Origin: Paenibacillus lentus
Lineage (GTDB): Bacteria; Bacillota; Bacilli; Paenibacillales; Paenibacillaceae
Direction: 5' to 3'
Assembly (NCBI RefSeq): GCF_003931855.1
Contig: NZ_CP034248.1
Location: 5,146,001-5,210,000 of the forward strand
DNA length: 64,000 bases
The stretch's first letter is position 1; every line of letters begins with the position of its first letter. This document shows, piece after piece, positions 1-8,299 of the stretch. A model generated the notes under the pieces. The model saw only the letters and a list, made by a program, of their open reading frames with translations, ran no database searches and was not told the DNA's origin. The position numbers were made by a program, and so were the translations under genes.

Positions 1-363
1 GCCGTTTTTGTACCGGTCTTTTTTGTGAGTATTGGTTTGAATGTTTCCTTTAAAGGGGTAGGGGAGCAAATCGGTTTTCTGATCGCCCTGACTTTAATGG
101 CAGTACTAACAAAATTGCTGGGCGGTGCGCTAGGGGCAAAACTTACGGGGTTTAATAATAAGTCTTCACTCATTATCGGATCAGGCATGGTATCCAGGGG
201 TGAAGTAGCCTTGATTATCGCCGCAACCGGCTTACAAACCGGCTTGCTCTTGCCTGAGTACTTTACATCAGTGATTATCGCAATCATTTTAACGACGTTA
301 GTAGCACCACCGTTATTGAAAATTGTATTCAAAGAACCTGAAGCTGGAAAAAGCACATTATAG
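1..363 (+). CDS. Kef/CPA2-type cation:proton antiporter, C-terminal part
   Basis: The frame is open from the first base of the window, so the gene is cut at its 5' end. About 120 residues remain. They begin with PVFFVSIGLNV, the 'F(F/V)xxxG' stretch of a membrane helix typical of CPA2/Kef monovalent cation:proton antiporters. Several more hydrophobic helices follow, including a conserved SRGEVALI motif (around residues 66-73). The protein ends soon after the last helix with a short charged tail, so there is no TrkA-N regulatory domain. It should exchange Na+ or K+ for H+ across the cytoplasmic membrane. Substrate cannot be told from this fragment. Confidence 0.85.
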   Translation, partial: AVFVPVFFVSIGLNVSFKGVGEQIGFLIALTLMAVLTKLLGGALGAKLTGFNNKSSLIIGSGMVSRGEVALIIAATGLQTGLLLPEYFTSVIIAIILTTLVAPPLLKIVFKEPEAGKSTL

Positions 364-507
364 CTGTAATTTGGCGCTGACATTTCACAGCTGGAGTATT
401 CCGGTACGTTGATCAATGAAAAAATAAGTGACAAGCGCTTGTTAACTGTTACAATGATTAGTATGTCTTTTATTAGCTTAAAATTTGAATTATTGGAGGC
501 AACATCG

Positions 508-1029
508 TTGAACAAACATAATGCAGAATATTATATTTCTAAACTTGGACTGCTTCCTCATCCAGAGGGTGGGTATTATAAAAGAACATTTCAATCCGAA
601 GAACAAACTTCAGATCAAGAATTATCCGTCGAATTTGAAGGGAAAAGAAGGCTTTATACAAGCATTTACTTTTTATTAGGTTCAGATGACGTCTCTCACT
701 TCCATCGTTTGAAATCGGATGAATTATGGTATTACCACGCTGGAAGTCCTTTAACGGTCCATGTTATTGATGAACATGGAGTATATAAAGAATATAAATT
801 AGGGATAGACTTGGAGAACGGAGAAGTCCCTCAAGTACTTGTTCCGAAAAACTCGATCTTTGGTTCATCAGTCAAGGATGAAGATACATTCTCTCTGGTA
901 GGTTGTATGGTTTCACCTGGTTTTGAATTTCAGGATTTTGAATTATTTACACAGGATGAACTTCTGGCTAAATACCCGCAGCATCAAGATATTATCATGA
1001 AATTAGCCTACGATTTAATCCCAGTATAG
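508..1029 (+). CDS. Cupin superfamily protein (DUF985/Cupin_5)
   Basis: A 173-residue protein of the small cupin family that resembles YML079w. The N-terminal YISKLGLLPHPEGGYY signature and the later FHRLKSDELWYYHAG stretch are typical of these beta-barrel proteins, whose ligand is mostly unknown. I place the start at the TTG at 508 because TGGAGG lies 8 bases upstream and family members begin just before the 'LxLxPHPEGG' motif. The longer frame from 409 has no ribosome site. The gene follows the antiporter on the same strand, 145 bases away, and is probably transcribed separately or by read-through. Function cannot be stated beyond the fold. Confidence 0.85.
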   Translation: MNKHNAEYYISKLGLLPHPEGGYYKRTFQSEEQTSDQELSVEFEGKRRLYTSIYFLLGSDDVSHFHRLKSDELWYYHAGSPLTVHVIDEHGVYKEYKLGIDLENGEVPQVLVPKNSIFGSSVKDEDTFSLVGCMVSPGFEFQDFELFTQDELLAKYPQHQDIIMKLAYDLIPV

Positions 1030-1063
1030 TTGTAGGAGCTCGAGCGTATCCGAGCCCAATTGG

Positions 1064-1124
1064 AACACCTTCCGCTGAAGTACAGGTATGGTCTACCTGC
1101 TCGTTCGTTGGGAGGTGTTTTTTT
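1064..1124 (+). terminator. Inverted repeat AACACCT/AGGTGTT followed by T-run
   Basis: AACACCT at 1064-1070 pairs with AGGTGTT at 1113-1119, followed by TTTTT. The 42-base loop contains a smaller stem (CAGGTA/TACCTG). It lies downstream of the cupin gene and may end its transcript. The same heptamer pair at similar spacing recurs at 4179-4234, so it could also be a repeat relic. Confidence 0.4.
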
Positions 1125-1144
1125 GTGGGTATTCCTTTCCAAAT

Positions 1145-1332
1145 TTCTAACGGTTGCCACAGTGGTTAATCGGTTGAAAAAGAGAACTTTGATGTTCTAA
1201 CGGTTGTTATCCACGTTATTCGTGCCGAATTCATCGCAACATACTAATATTGTTGGATTAGCGGCATATACAACCGTTAGATTTCCAAATAGCAAATAAT
1301 CCGCAAATTAACGATGATGGCAACCGTTAGAA
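1145..1332. repeat. Two nested inverted repeats built on CTAACGGTTG
   Basis: TTCTAACGGTTGCC (1145-1158) is the exact inverse of GGCAACCGTTAGAA (1319-1332). Inside it, CTAACGGTTGT (1197-1207) is the exact inverse of ACAACCGTTAG (1270-1280). Four copies of one 10-mer in two facing pairs lie in a 517-base gap without a recognisable gene. This could be a small non-autonomous element or a multi-site operator. I see no open frame inside. Confidence 0.6.
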
Positions 1333-1445
1333 CTAAAGGTTTTTCCACTGCGGTCGGTCAACCGGATTAAATGACAGTATGTTGTCCGAAGGAAGTAATA
1401 TTTGTTTTCTTTTCACAACATCACTACATGCCCCATCCACTAGAA

Positions 1446-1471
1446 CAAAAAAGAAGCGGGATATATCCGCT
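1446..1471 (-). terminator. Rho-independent terminator of the DUF4256 gene
   Basis: On the minus strand AGCGG, a 7-base loop and CCGCT are followed by TTCTTTTTTG. It lies about 75 bases past the stop of the DUF4256 gene. Confidence 0.65.
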
Positions 1472-1546
1472 CCAGAAAATCTAAATGCTAAATGCTGCTT
1501 GATCGTATTTCATCTTTGAAGTAAGCGGCAAACAGTCCTGACCCGT

Positions 1547-2125
1547 TTAGACCCTTAACGAGCCGCGGAACCCTCTTGCACCATAGTAGGATTCTGCTCC
1601 ATTATGGTACATGAAGACAGTATCATAGCGACGATCGCAAAAAATAGCCCCGCCGAGTTTTCTAATGTGGTCGGGTGTTTTTACCCAGCTCGAAGTTTTC
1701 AAATCAAAGTTCCCCAGTTTTTGTAGCTCCCGGTATTGTTCTTCGGTTAAAAGCTCAATCCCCATGTCAGCCGCCATCTCCATCGCGCTATTTTCTGGTT
1801 TATGTTGTTTCCTGGACTCCAGCGCTTCACGGTCATAACAAACACTTCTGCGACCTTTGGGACTTTCCGCCGAACAATCGTAAAAAATGTATTCACCCGT
1901 ATTGTTGTCATAAGCAACAACATCCGGTTCACCGCCAGTTCTCTCCATTTCGTGGAGCGACCACAGCTTTTTAGAATCAGCCTCGAGCTTTACTTGTACG
2001 TTGGCCCATTCAAGACCTTGATGACGGTTCACGTTTTTCTCAAAACGGGCTTTCAATATCTGTAGCAGCTCTTCACGCTGTTCCGGCGATAACTCATCGC
2101 TATTGCTAGCATTACTTTTCGCCAT
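1547..2125 (-). CDS. DUF4256 domain protein
   Basis: A 192-residue soluble protein that I recognise as DUF4256, found in Firmicutes and Bacteroidetes and without assigned function. Visible features are an acidic N-terminus (LSPEQREELLQILKARFEKN), a central YDCSAESPKGRRSVCYDREA block and a C-terminal FMYHNGAESYYGARGFRG stretch that is rich in aromatic residues. I chose the ATG at 2125 because AGGGAGG stands 9-10 bases upstream. The frame extends 11 codons further without a ribosome site. It is monocistronic and has its own terminator at 1446-1471. Confidence 0.85.
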   Translation of the reverse strand: MAKSNASNSDELSPEQREELLQILKARFEKNVNRHQGLEWANVQVKLEADSKKLWSLHEMERTGGEPDVVAYDNNTGEYIFYDCSAESPKGRRSVCYDREALESRKQHKPENSAMEMAADMGIELLTEEQYRELQKLGNFDLKTSSWVKTPDHIRKLGGAIFCDRRYDTVFMYHNGAESYYGARGFRGSLRV

Positions 2126-2164
2126 GTTTATTCCTCCCTTCAAATATACTATAAACAATTTGCA

Positions 2165-2540
2165 TCAGATATACTCTTTAATATTCCCATTTAGAATTTT
2201 ATCACCCATGACTACGCCCTCTACTGAGAACTTCGCCTTCCTTTCAGATCACGGAACAAGGACTTTCGATGATAATCATTGGATAGTATGCCTTTTAACA
2301 AAACTATCTCCAATCTGATCCGCTCATTAACCAATCTTTAATCCTTATCTCTCTATTATCGATAGTCCTATACAGCATTTGGGGTGTCCATTCCCAAAAG
2401 TAATTCCCATTAGCCAAAATTAAAGCTTACAGCCACTCCCCAAAACCAACGTCAAATAGCTTGGCTCCGCCTGGTAATTGAATTAATATTTCATTTTCAC
2501 TATTAATTCTTTTCCTTAATCCCCGACAAATACCACTTCT
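2165..2540 (-). pseudogene. Decayed protein-coding remnant, family unknown
   Basis: Directly after the stop of the DUF4317 gene the same frame stays open for 31 codons (ending GGAKLFDVGFGEWL). It then hits a stop and continues with another sensible 36-codon stretch (NGNYFWEWTPQMLYRTIDN...). A further piece in another frame ends FSVEGVVMGDKILNG before a stop at 2165. The composition is protein-like, but stops and at least one frameshift intervene and no start can be assigned. Most likely this is a dead gene of about 120 residues. I do not recognise the family. Confidence 0.3.
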
Positions 2541-3710
2541 CTATATCGTCTCTGTATTAAGTGTAAATCCTTCGATGACGGCATCTTCGTCAACCTCAAT
2601 CAGGATACATCGTCTCCCTTGATAATTCACCTGTTTCACATACTTTAAATCCTGCGGGCTGATCGAAATCGTGGCGACCTTCGTATCGATCTTAATCGAT
2701 TTTGACGTAAACTTGGGCATGACACTATTTGCCTTCAATTCATAATGCTTATCATCAACAATCGTTTCAAACGCCCGTTCTACTTTTTCCGTCGTTACGT
2801 TCTCCACACCACTTACCGTTAATACTTGCTCCACATCTTTATAATCCAGCTTCGCAGGTTCTTCCTGATCCTCATGGGTCTCAATCACCCGGTGGATTTC
2901 CTCATACACATGAGCAAGGGTGGTCGCGTCCACTTGTTCGCCAGCCACTTCCTTCACAATATCCTCGAAGATGGCTCTCTCCTCGCGTGCCGTCACAGAT
3001 CTTTCAGCATTCAAAACCTGTTCGATAAAATGTGGATTCGGTTCATTCGCTTTTCCCGTACAATACAGAATGCGATTTACATCGGAATAACCGTCCGTCA
3101 CACTGGGATAAAAAAAACCTTGCTCCGGCGTACTCAGCTTAATGATCGGGTCTACATTAACATTGTACTTAAATTCTCTCTCCACATAATCAAACAACAG
3201 AGTTTTCCTCTGTTGCTCCGTGGAATTCACACTGCATAAAATGAACGGATGCGCGAACACTTCATTCTTCTCGCTCTCCTCGGTTTCATAATTCCTGTCC
3301 TTGGACGGCTGGTAGTATTGTCCACGAACGAACGTGATTACCGTATCCCGTTCATATTTGGTATCCGCCAGCATTTTATCCACTAACAACAGCATAAAAT
3401 CCTGCCATTCCTCCGGATCACCAGTCACCAGAGCCTGATGAAGCAGCACCCGCGTCGGCTCCTCCACTTCCTCCTCCTGAAACTTCAACTCGAACAACTT
3501 CTGATCCAACTCACCCGTCAGCAGTTTCTTAAAATTAGCCATATGCAGCTCCTGCTTCTCTCTGTCCAACAGAGCAAATGGCAGTCGCTCCCAATGATAA
3601 ATTTCGTTACTTTCCTTCATAATATACACATTAAGAATATCGTAAATACTCAACAAATCGTGATCCAGCTTAAATTGCTTGCGTATATGCGCGATTTCTT
3701 TCTTCATCAT
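2541..3710 (-). CDS. DUF4317 domain protein
   Basis: A 389-residue cytosolic protein of the DUF4317 family (Firmicutes, function unknown). It begins MMKKEIAHIRKQFKLDHDLL, has the acidic central region typical of the family (QEEEVEEPTRVLLHQALVTG) and ends with a small beta-rich domain (IDTKVATISISPQDLKYVKQ). The length is normal. The start ATG at 3710 is preceded by GGGAG about 14 bases upstream. The remaining SUMF1-like relic lies immediately upstream and a second decayed remnant immediately downstream, so the gene sits between two broken genes. Confidence 0.85.
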   Translation of the reverse strand: MMKKEIAHIRKQFKLDHDLLSIYDILNVYIMKESNEIYHWERLPFALLDREKQELHMANFKKLLTGELDQKLFELKFQEEEVEEPTRVLLHQALVTGDPEEWQDFMLLLVDKMLADTKYERDTVITFVRGQYYQPSKDRNYETEESEKNEVFAHPFILCSVNSTEQQRKTLLFDYVEREFKYNVNVDPIIKLSTPEQGFFYPSVTDGYSDVNRILYCTGKANEPNPHFIEQVLNAERSVTAREERAIFEDIVKEVAGEQVDATTLAHVYEEIHRVIETHEDQEEPAKLDYKDVEQVLTVSGVENVTTEKVERAFETIVDDKHYELKANSVMPKFTSKSIKIDTKVATISISPQDLKYVKQVNYQGRRCILIEVDEDAVIEGFTLNTETI

Positions 3711-3719
3711 GGCTCGTTA

Positions 3720-4110
3720 TACCACTCCCTAAGAAGTAAATTGATCTTATCAGTATAAACGAAATAAAAATTCTTCGCTAAGGTCATGACTCCTTTTTGG
3801 AGTACTTCAGGGTTACTGGCTGTTTTCAACCTCAGTCCAACTGCCCCCACGGAAAACTCTGTAGTCCCCATATCGTTCCGTATCATATAGATCCTAGCAC
3901 CATTCCCAAACATCACTAATCATATCATAGAGCCCCCATGGATTAGGAAGCAGTCTTCCAACCTGTTGAGCTGAGCCATTTGAGTTTCCCGATACCATGC
4001 AATCTTATCAATTCTTTCATACCGATATCCCTACCATAATCAAGTTTATACTCATTACCAACGCTATCCCTGCTCATATTCAATTTGTCTCTTGATACCA
4101 GTGTGCTCAT
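3720..4110 (-). pseudogene. Formylglycine-generating-enzyme (SUMF1/FGE-sulfatase) family relic
   Basis: The minus strand carries the conserved C-terminal block of the family: [12 protein letters not shown], then [17 protein letters not shown], then a stop codon, then YRVFRGGSW. In the upstream frame DKIAWYRE, the usual preceding motif, is visible but shifted by one base. So there is at least one frameshift and one nonsense codon, and the N-terminal half is missing. Intact members oxidise cysteine to formylglycine in sulfatases or act in related copper/ergothioneine chemistry. This copy cannot. The FGE identification rests on several separate motifs in order and is firm. The exact borders are approximate. 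Confidence 0.75.
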
Positions 4111-4178
4111 CCCTCTAACTTTTTGTACTTGGAATTATTATAATATACACATCTAAAATTCAATGCATTAACGTTAAA

Positions 4179-4234
4179 AACACCTAGAAACGGCCTACTG
4201 TTCCAACTACCACAGTTGCCTTTTTCGAGGTGTT
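4179..4234. repeat. Second AACACCT/AGGTGTT inverted pair
   Basis: AACACCT at 4179-4185 and AGGTGTT at 4228-4234 repeat the heptamer pair and the spacing (42 bases) seen at 1064-1119. It lies between the SUMF1 relic and the zinc-ribbon gene. It may be a terminator or ends of a degenerate insertion. Confidence 0.35.
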
Positions 4235-4274
4235 CTTGAATTTCGTGCCCTCTATATTTAATTCTGAGCACAGA

Positions 4275-4616
4275 TTATTGTTTTCCTGCCATCCATTTAT
4301 TTCCGCAATTCATACACCCATTTTCAATATCTCTTCTTCCAATAAACCCACATAGTAGAGAAATTGGCAATGAGAAAAAGGTGAATAAGAATATCACACC
4401 AGGCATACCGATACTTTCACTTCCAAATAATGAGAATACTATCCCTAAAACGATCCCTATGCCAATAATAGATAATAACACCTTAAACATTAACCCAAAG
4501 CTATAACCTCTCTCATTCGCTACAACTTGAGTTGATTTACACTTTCTACATACAACGCTATTTCCACCTTGTTTAAAATGACTGGTTTGATGTGATTGTT
4601 TCGCTGTCGTGCTCAT
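4275..4616 (-). CDS. Zinc-ribbon membrane protein
   Basis: A 113-residue protein with a zinc-ribbon CxxC pair (CRKCKS, around residues 23-26), two hydrophobic helices (around 42-65 and 71-90) and a second CxxC near the end (CMNCGNKW). The two pairs can close one zinc site on the cytoplasmic side of the membrane hairpin. The start is the ATG at 4616, because GGAGGTCATC lies directly before it; the ATG four codons upstream is part of that ribosome site. No family name is offered. It appears to be a single gene, 65 bases beyond the end of the UvrA-like gene on the same strand. Confidence 0.7.
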   Translation of the reverse strand: MSTTAKQSHQTSHFKQGGNSVVCRKCKSTQVVANERGYSFGLMFKVLLSIIGIGIVLGIVFSLFGSESIGMPGVIFLFTFFSLPISLLCGFIGRRDIENGCMNCGNKWMAGKQ

Positions 4617-4680
4617 GATGACCTCCAAAAGTAGTTTGAAAATTCATTTATAAGATTTGCTCTGATCAAAACCAGAATAA

Positions 4681-6948
4681 CTAATTGGAGGTCAATTTTA
4701 ACCATTTCGCTGTCCATGTTTCTGCATGCAGCATCTCTTCTGGTCTGCCTTCGAATACAATATGTCCTCCTTGTTTTCCTCCTCCTGGACCCAGTTCGAT
4801 GACCCAGTCGCTCGCCGCTATAAAGTCTAGATTATGTTCGATGATGATCACGGAGTTGCCTCTGTTTACAAGCGTTTGAAATACGTCTAGCAGTTTTCCA
4901 TTATCTTTCGTATGCAGTCCTAAGGATGGCTCGTCCAATAGGTAGATTTGGCCTTCTTTTTGCAAGTGGCTGGCGAGTTTTAGACGTTGGATTTCTCCTC
5001 CGCTTAACGAGCTTGTCGTCTGGCCTAGGGTTAGGTACCCTAATCCTACGTCTTTTAGCGTGCTCACTCTTTTGATGATCTTGGGCATTTGAAAATAGGT
5101 CATCGCCTCATCGATCGTTAAACCTAAAATTTCTACAATATTTTTATCCTGATACCGGTGTGACAGGGCCTCGTCTGAATATCTCGTACCAGCACATGCT
5201 TCACAAGGGATCGTCACCGGATCTGCAAATGCAACGTCTGGCGTGATTACTCCTTTTCCTACGCAGACAGAACATGCTCCTAAGGAATTAAAGCTGAACA
5301 AACCTGCGGGTTGTCCTGTTTCCTTCGAAAATATGGAGCGAATATCATCCATGATTCCCATATAGGTAGCTAGTGTCGAACGACTAGAAACTCCTATACT
5401 GCCTTGCCCTACCATGATCGTTTCTGGATAACTTTCCGCAAATGCTTCCAGCATTAAGGAGCTTTTACCTGATCCAGATACGCCACATATAGCGACCAGG
5501 ACATTTTTAGGAATGTTTACGCTTATATTTTTTAAGTTATTGTGAGTTGCATTTTTTATAGTAAAATGATCTCTGATATCTCTCGGATTTTTGTTTATGT
5601 TGAGGCTGTAGTTGAGGTTGGTTGCAGCAGGAGAGTTGTGTAGTCCTTCTAATTTTCCTTGATAGACTACTTCTCCTCCATGTACTCCTGCTCCTGGCCC
5701 CATCTCAATGATTTCATCCGCGGCTTTAATGACGGACAGATCATGTTCAATAACGATGACCGTATTATGTTGTTCTTTTATACTTTGCAGCATCTGTATT
5801 AACATATCCACTTCTTCTGGATGAAGTCCTGCACTGGGTTCGTCGAATATGTATGTGATATTGTTCAGACTGCTCCCTAAATGACGAGCGATTTTTACTC
5901 TTTGCGCTTCGCCGCCGGACAGAGTCCCCATTTTTCTGGAAAGGCTCAAATAACCTAATCCCATGTCCACGAGTTGTTGGATCAATGGAATCGCTTGGAT
6001 CGCAATCGATTCCCCCATAGGGCCCTTGATGCTCTTTAGTTCCTCAAGTAATTCTGTCAGCTCCATTTGGTCGTATTCTGCTATATTTACACCGTTTATT
6101 CTACATTCCAACACTTTGGGGTTCAGACCCGAACCTTGGCAGGTTGGGCACAATGCATGTGTGGATACAGCCAAGACATCGTCTTGGGATACTTCCTTAA
6201 GCTTAGTGACATCTCTATGGATATAGAGCCGCGTAAATCTGGGCAATAGCCCGTCCCATTCATGGGGTTGAGGCCCGTTCTTCGTGTGAAACGGCGCAAA
6301 GACTTTTTCACCTTCCGGGGGTCCATACAGCAGCAGGCGACGTTCTTCTTCGGAATAGTCCTTAATGGGTTTATCCGGATCGAATAATCCGCCGGTCATC
6401 ATCCATCTGCCTTGCCAACCGGACGGTGATAATGGCCTAAATTTCACAGCATAATCTCGAAGCGACTTATCGTAATCGATCATCTTATTTAAGTCGGGTG
6501 TAATGACCTCCCCAAATCCACCACATTGCGGACATCTGCCAAAGGAGCTTTGACTTGAAAAATCACTAGCAGAACCTACGGCTGGCTTTCCTATTCTGGA
6601 GAACAAAAGTCTAATCAATGGATGAATATCCATAAAGGTGCCGACGGTTGAGCGGGAATTCCCCCCTATAGGCCTTTGTTCCACAACGACAACCGGGCTT
6701 AAATTTTGCATCAGATCGGCTTGGGGTCTTTCATACCGTGGCATTTGATTTCTGACATAGAGGGGATAGTTCAAGGTCATTTGTCTTCTGCTTTCCGTTG
6801 CTAATGTATCGAATACAACAGAACTTTTGCCCGAGCCTGAAAGACCCGTAAATACGATGATTTTTTCTTTGGGTATGTTTAAATCTATATTTTTCAGATT
6901 ATTCTCTTTAAGCCCTCTTAAAATGATCTCATCTTTTATTTCTGACAT
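4681..6948 (-). CDS. Short UvrA-like ABC ATPase (excinuclease subunit A homologue)
   Basis: A 755-residue protein with two UvrA-type nucleotide-binding halves. First half: Walker A GLSGSGKS at residues 35-42, a zinc-module CPQCGGFG, a second CPTCQGSG, signature LSGGEAQRVKIARHL and Walker B IFDEPSAGLHPEE. Second half: CGVSGSGKSS, cysteines in CSVCVGKG and CEACAGTR, signature LSGGEIQRLKLASHL and LLDEPSLGLH. Canonical UvrA is about 950 residues. This one is shorter in the region that carries the UvrB-binding domain, which matches the class of UvrA-like proteins often linked to drug or DNA-adduct tolerance rather than classic repair. ATG at 6948 has AGAAGGG upstream. A GTG at 6981 overlapping the dus stop is an alternative. 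It is probably cotranscribed with dus. Confidence 0.85.
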   Translation of the reverse strand: MSEIKDEIILRGLKENNLKNIDLNIPKEKIIVFTGLSGSGKSSVVFDTLATESRRQMTLNYPLYVRNQMPRYERPQADLMQNLSPVVVVEQRPIGGNSRSTVGTFMDIHPLIRLLFSRIGKPAVGSASDFSSQSSFGRCPQCGGFGEVITPDLNKMIDYDKSLRDYAVKFRPLSPSGWQGRWMMTGGLFDPDKPIKDYSEEERRLLLYGPPEGEKVFAPFHTKNGPQPHEWDGLLPRFTRLYIHRDVTKLKEVSQDDVLAVSTHALCPTCQGSGLNPKVLECRINGVNIAEYDQMELTELLEELKSIKGPMGESIAIQAIPLIQQLVDMGLGYLSLSRKMGTLSGGEAQRVKIARHLGSSLNNITYIFDEPSAGLHPEEVDMLIQMLQSIKEQHNTVIVIEHDLSVIKAADEIIEMGPGAGVHGGEVVYQGKLEGLHNSPAATNLNYSLNINKNPRDIRDHFTIKNATHNNLKNISVNIPKNVLVAICGVSGSGKSSLMLEAFAESYPETIMVGQGSIGVSSRSTLATYMGIMDDIRSIFSKETGQPAGLFSFNSLGACSVCVGKGVITPDVAFADPVTIPCEACAGTRYSDEALSHRYQDKNIVEILGLTIDEAMTYFQMPKIIKRVSTLKDVGLGYLTLGQTTSSLSGGEIQRLKLASHLQKEGQIYLLDEPSLGLHTKDNGKLLDVFQTLVNRGNSVIIIEHNLDFIAASDWVIELGPGGGKQGGHIVFEGRPEEMLHAETWTAKWLKLTSN

Positions 6949-6977
6949 TGTACCATCCCTTCTATGCCGTATATAAT

Positions 6978-7970
6978 TCACAGATGGTCCTTCTGATCAG
7001 GATTCACTTCCATACTCTTTTCAAAGTTATCGAGCAGTGCCCGCACTTCATCCGTTGACTTGGTGCTCATCATTTGATGTCTTAATTCACTAGCCCCGCG
7101 GAAGCCTTTGACATATACTTTGAAGAAACGCTGAAGCCCTGACATGGCACGCGGTAGCTCTTCGATATATTGATCATGAAGATCAAGGTGCAGCTTTAGA
7201 AGGTCCAGATATTCTTTCGAGCTATGCTCTTTTGGGTCTTTTTCAAAAGCAAACGGATTGCTGAATATTCCCCGCCCAATCATAATGCCATCTACACCGT
7301 ATTGCTCCGCAAGCTTTAGCCCTGTTTCACGATCAGGAATATCTCCGTTAATGGTTAGAAGGGTATTTGGCGCCACTTCATCACGTAATGCTTTAATTTC
7401 TGGAATCAGCTCCCAATGCGCATCCACTTGACTCATTTCCTTTCTTGTTCGCAAATGAATAGAAAGGTTCGCAATATCCTGTTTTAATACATGCGTTAGC
7501 CACCCCTGCCACTCGTCGATCTCCTCGTATCCAAGTCTTGTTTTTACACTTACAGGAAGTCCTCCCGCTTTTGCGGCTTGGATAATTTCTGCTGCGACAT
7601 CGGGGCGCAGAATCAGTCCGCTCCCCTTCCCTCTCGATGCCACATTGGGAACAGGGCAGCCCATATTGATATCTATCCCTTTAAATCCGAGCTTTGCCAT
7701 CCCGATACTCATTTGCCGGAAATATTCAGGTTTATCCCCCCAAATATGGGCAACCATAGGCTGTTCATCTTCTGTAAACATCAAACGTCCACGCACACTT
7801 TTGTGCCCATCGGGGTGACAATAACTCTCCGTGTTTGCGAACTCTGTAAAAAATACATCAGGTCTGCCCGCCTTGCTCACCACATGACGAAACACAACAT
7901 CGGTCACATCTTCCATGGGAGCAAGCACGAAAAAGGGCCTGGGCAGATCACTCCAGAAATTTTTTATCAA
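6978..7970 (-). CDS. dus: tRNA-dihydrouridine synthase (Dus family)
   Basis: A 330-residue flavoenzyme that reduces uridine to dihydrouridine in tRNA. Seen: [12 protein letters not shown] near the N-terminus (FMN-binding start of the TIM barrel), [11 protein letters not shown] with the catalytic cysteine, [17 protein letters not shown] and [10 protein letters not shown] followed by DGIMIGRG near the C-terminal barrel end. The start is TTG at 7970; the frame is closed just upstream, so there is no other choice. It overlaps the stop of the preceding small gene by TTGA and is followed at once by the UvrA-like gene, which indicates a three-gene operon. Dus paralogue (A, B or C) is not assigned. 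Confidence 0.9.
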   Translation of the reverse strand: MIKNFWSDLPRPFFVLAPMEDVTDVVFRHVVSKAGRPDVFFTEFANTESYCHPDGHKSVRGRLMFTEDEQPMVAHIWGDKPEYFRQMSIGMAKLGFKGIDINMGCPVPNVASRGKGSGLILRPDVAAEIIQAAKAGGLPVSVKTRLGYEEIDEWQGWLTHVLKQDIANLSIHLRTRKEMSQVDAHWELIPEIKALRDEVAPNTLLTINGDIPDRETGLKLAEQYGVDGIMIGRGIFSNPFAFEKDPKEHSSKEYLDLLKLHLDLHDQYIEELPRAMSGLQRFFKVYVKGFRGASELRHQMMSTKSTDEVRALLDNFEKSMEVNPDQKDHL

Positions 7971-8170
7971 ATCAAACTCAAATCCTCTCTATATAAATAC
8001 GAGATCAAACTCTCGTCCATTATTCTTAGTTCAATTGTTCCACATCCCTTACACTTATAACATGTCTCATCACTTATGAGCAACCAAATGTGCTCGGGGA
8101 TATTAGCTTCATCATGAACCGTGCTACAGCTGGGAATTTGGCTTTTCATATGGTATGTATTTTTTAACAT
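7967..8170 (-). CDS. Small cysteine-rich protein, unknown
   Basis: A 67-residue protein (or 60 residues from the internal ATG). It has a histidine near [12 protein letters not shown] and a compact CYKCKGCG knuckle around residues 37-44, likely a zinc site. It ends with TTGA shared with the dus start, which supports real translation and coupling. No strong ribosome site is visible upstream. I do not recognise the family. The position suggests cotranscription with dus and the UvrA-like gene. Confidence 0.55.
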   Translation of the reverse strand: MLKNTYHMKSQIPSCSTVHDEANIPEHIWLLISDETCYKCKGCGTIELRIMDESLISYLYREDLSLI

Positions 8171-8299
8171 TGACTCGATCTCAACTTATCGTTTATAGTA
8201 CCTACGTGCTTCAATGCGAAAAAGCCTAAAAGCATAAAAATAAAGGACGGATGGGGACACATATCTTCAACCGAAACCTCATATATAAGGAGCTCCAGC

